A DNA stretch of 64,000 nucleotides. Source: Rhodococcoides fascians A44A (GTDB taxonomy: Bacteria; Actinomycetota; Actinomycetes; Mycobacteriales; Mycobacteriaceae). A program made the position numbers and the translations under genes. Where the stretch lies: NCBI RefSeq assembly GCF_000760735.1, contig NZ_JMEX01000009.1:123350-187349 (forward strand), in the 5' to 3' direction. Positions 62,233-64,000 of the stretch are shown here, in pieces. The notes beneath the pieces are model-generated. The model was not told where the DNA came from and made no database searches. It saw only the letters and a list, made by a program, of their open reading frames with translations. The first letter of the stretch is position 1. Each line of letters opens with the position of its first letter.

Positions 62233-63425
62233 GCGTGGAGTGGTTCGACCTCGCGCAACGCCTCTATGCCGCCGAAAAGATGCAACCGGTCCCTCGGCTG
62301 GCACATGCCACCTTCAAGCCGTCCAGAGCCGCCGTGGCCGTGCGTGCGGTCACGCGAGGAACAACGCTGGCCGTGTCCGTCGCTCGAGATGGATGCACCG
62401 AAGAGTCCGCGCACGACACCGAGGCTCTGGCCCTGCTCGCTCGCAACGGGGCAACGACGGTGGGTACGGCTGAACCGGCCATGCTGCTCACCGATGACGC
62501 CGCGACGATACCGAGCCTGCTGGCCCTGGCGCGTGCGCACGCCCACCACCCTGATCCGGACATAGCGGGGGCTGCCGCCATGATCGGATGGTGGGCCGAT
62601 CGAGCCGACCATCCCGGAACGTCGGCGGTGATCGATCTGGTTGCTGCGTCGTCCTCGCGTCTGGTCCTCGGCACTGCGCCCGACGCCGAGCGAGCGGCCC
62701 GAACATGGCGTTCCTGGCTCGGCATTACCGACGAGAGCGTCGCAGGCCTGCATGAGTGGGCAGCGTGCATCGCAACGGGACCGCTGTTGCCGCTTCTCGA
62801 TCCGATACACGACGATGACCGATACTCCTGGGATCGGACATTGTCGGCCACGACTGCGGGCCACGACTGGTCACGGCCGGACAACTCAGCTAGTGCGGCC
62901 ATGGGACTACGGACCCGATGCGATGCCGCCGACCTCAAAGCCGCTGCGTTGCTGAGTGATCCACTGTGGCGAGTACGTGCGCTGCATACAGGACACGTGG
63001 CCCAGGGCATCGCATCGGTGGCGGCACCGCCGACAGGTTCACGCCGCCGCAACGTTTCGGTGTCGGTGACCTGCGACCGGCTGGACTCAAGGATGCGGGT
63101 TGATTCGGCAGTTACGGGATGGGTCGGATCACCGCTCGATCAACCCTTCGAGCGCTTCTCTGCCGACGTCACGTCCGCACAGGTGGTCAACGGCAAACTG
63201 ACGCTCGGTATCGGGGTGTTCGGAGCGCACGCACCGAACGACGGAGACCAGGTGACCTTGATGCCCCAACCGCCTTCACCGGCGACGATGCGAGCAGGAC
63301 GGGCGAGGTACTGGAATCTGTACCGCGCTCGCCGTTCCTGGCTTTCGACCGGACAAGCCCCGAGCGCCGTGCGCCGCGAAGTCCCGCTCGATGTCCTGAT
63401 AGCGGGTGCAGAGGACGCTCCGTGA
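62229..63425 (+). CDS. Hypothetical protein of the moxR operon
   Basis: 398 residues from ATG 62229, family not recognised. Helical N-terminal half (EALALLARNGATTVGTAEPAMLLTDDAATIPSLLALARAHA) and a beta-rich C-terminal half (RNVSVSVTCDRLDSRMRVDSAVTGWVGSP; GKLTLGIGVFGAHAPNDGDQVTLMP). No catalytic motif or membrane segment is seen. The beta-rich half resembles an OB- or Ig-like fold. Order and overlap with its neighbours suggest a role with the MoxR pair, perhaps as a substrate-binding or scaffold subunit. Confidence 0.6.
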   Translation: MSVEWFDLAQRLYAAEKMQPVPRLAHATFKPSRAAVAVRAVTRGTTLAVSVARDGCTEESAHDTEALALLARNGATTVGTAEPAMLLTDDAATIPSLLALARAHAHHPDPDIAGAAAMIGWWADRADHPGTSAVIDLVAASSSRLVLGTAPDAERAARTWRSWLGITDESVAGLHEWAACIATGPLLPLLDPIHDDDRYSWDRTLSATTAGHDWSRPDNSASAAMGLRTRCDAADLKAAALLSDPLWRVRALHTGHVAQGIASVAAPPTGSRRRNVSVSVTCDRLDSRMRVDSAVTGWVGSPLDQPFERFSADVTSAQVVNGKLTLGIGVFGAHAPNDGDQVTLMPQPPSPATMRAGRARYWNLYRARRSWLSTGQAPSAVRREVPLDVLIAGAEDAP

Positions 63426-63482
63426 TCAGAAGACGACCAAAAGTATTCATGAACAACACATTAGAAGAAGAACGGGACAACA

Positions 63483-64000
63483 ATGCGTATCGTCGCACCC
63501 GGAGCGGACACCCCGAACCCCGACGCAACACCTTTCAAGGGAACCGAACCGTCATCGCCCGCCCATTGGCCCGGATCACAGATCATGGCCGACCCGATCA
63601 CTGCACGCGTGCTGTTCTCTGTGTGGTCCGGAGACCCCGTTGTCGTCGTCCCGTCACCACCGGGCGCAGGAAAAACTCGACTGGTCGCGTTGCTCGCCGC
63701 CGCCTTGGCCCATCGCGCAGACCTACGGGTGGGTATCGCGGCGCAAACCCGAGAACAAGCCGTGGAAATCGCGCGTCGGCTCGGCGCGCTGACAGATCGA
63801 GCAGCGTTGATCTGGAAGGCGAAAGCACCCCTCCCCGACAGTGGAAGCACTCCCGTAGTGACAGGACGAAAAGTGCGGTGGTCGAATGAGACTGGCGCAA
63901 TTCTCATCGGTACCACGGCGCCGTGGCTCTTCTCGGACCCGGACCGAATCGGTGCCGATGTGTTGATCGTGGACGAAGCATGGCAATGTACCTACGCCGA
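63483..64000 (+). CDS. SF1-like helicase/ATPase, 3' truncated by window
   Basis: The frame is open to the window end (172 codons seen). Walker A is SPPGAGKTRLV around residue 63, followed by LRVGIAAQTREQAVEIARRL (motif Ia-like) and ADVLIVDEAWQ (motif II, DEAW-Q), a pattern of SF1B/Upf1-like or UvrD-like helicases. The first ~45 residues are disordered. ATG 63483 follows GAAGAACGGGAC. A helicase at the end of a type IV-type operon is of interest because type IV-A uses a DinG helicase, but this one is not DinG-like. The remaining domains lie outside the window. Confidence 0.72.
   Translation, partial: MRIVAPGADTPNPDATPFKGTEPSSPAHWPGSQIMADPITARVLFSVWSGDPVVVVPSPPGAGKTRLVALLAAALAHRADLRVGIAAQTREQAVEIARRLGALTDRAALIWKAKAPLPDSGSTPVVTGRKVRWSNETGAILIGTTAPWLFSDPDRIGADVLIVDEAWQCTYA

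Noticed and set aside
53344-64000. CRISPR array near the csf genes
   Set aside because: No regularly spaced direct repeats found by eye; type IV-B loci normally lack an array.

Overview
The window is high-GC DNA from an actinomycete of the Mycobacteriales, most likely Rhodococcus, Nocardia or a close relative. The evidence is a WhiB regulator, a mycobacterial Rv1828-like MerR protein, an ImuA' SOS protein behind an actinobacterial LexA box, a PimB-like mannosyltransferase, DUF6153/DUF305 copper proteins and frequent GTG/TTG starts with ATGA/GTGA overlaps. No rRNA or tRNA was seen. Two complete recombinase modules, copper and efflux cargo, and a type IV-B CRISPR-Cas-like operon (a class usually carried on plasmids) suggest a megaplasmid or genomic island rather than core chromosome. 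That placement is inference.

Layout. (1) 1-10488: the 3' end of a nonribosomal peptide cluster, read rightwards as one chain of overlapping genes: NRPS A-PCP-TE end, B12 acyl-CoA mutase large subunit, free carrier protein, stand-alone A domain, C domain with a remnant A-domain tail, crotonyl-CoA carboxylase/reductase, mutase B12 subunit, shortened MeaB GTPase, and a separate epimerase. Together they could build a 2-alkylmalonyl-CoA and rearrange it to an alkylsuccinyl-CoA for use in a peptide. (2) 10574-13535: hypothetical genes and an SOS-controlled imuA' with no imuB after it. (3) 13600-17400: a copper island with CopZ, a CPH-type ATPase, DUF305 and DUF6153 proteins and two matching CsoR/RicR-like operators. 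(4) 17423-20767: a TetR regulator between two MFS exporters. (5) 20846-26668 and 35993-41838: two diverged copies of a four-gene, leftward module of three tyrosine recombinases and a small DUF6262 protein. (6) 26783-35703, between the modules: hypothetical genes, a two-component system and two glycosyltransferases; an imperfect repeat of about 100 bp occurs at 26738 and 31157. (7) 41969-44424: a hypothetical gene and an AT-rich patch with a 46-residue hydrophobic peptide gene. (8) 44626-50899: a decarboxylase/dioxygenase/exporter operon divergent from a LysR regulator. (9) 51274-53207: a small membrane protein, an Rv1828-like regulator and a PD-(D/E)XK-like protein.

(10) 53344-64000 is the most striking part: a cysH-like PAPS-reductase gene divergent from a MinD-like ATPase gene followed by csf1, cas11, csf2 and csf3 in overlapping order. 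Next come a WhiB with a C-terminal HTH, a MoxR AAA+ ATPase, a frameshifted metallopeptidase/VWA gene, two unknown genes and the start of an SF1-like helicase. This has the gene content of a type IV-B CRISPR-Cas system without cas1, cas2 or an array. The MoxR/VWA/helicase set beside it has no assigned role and may be part of the same system.
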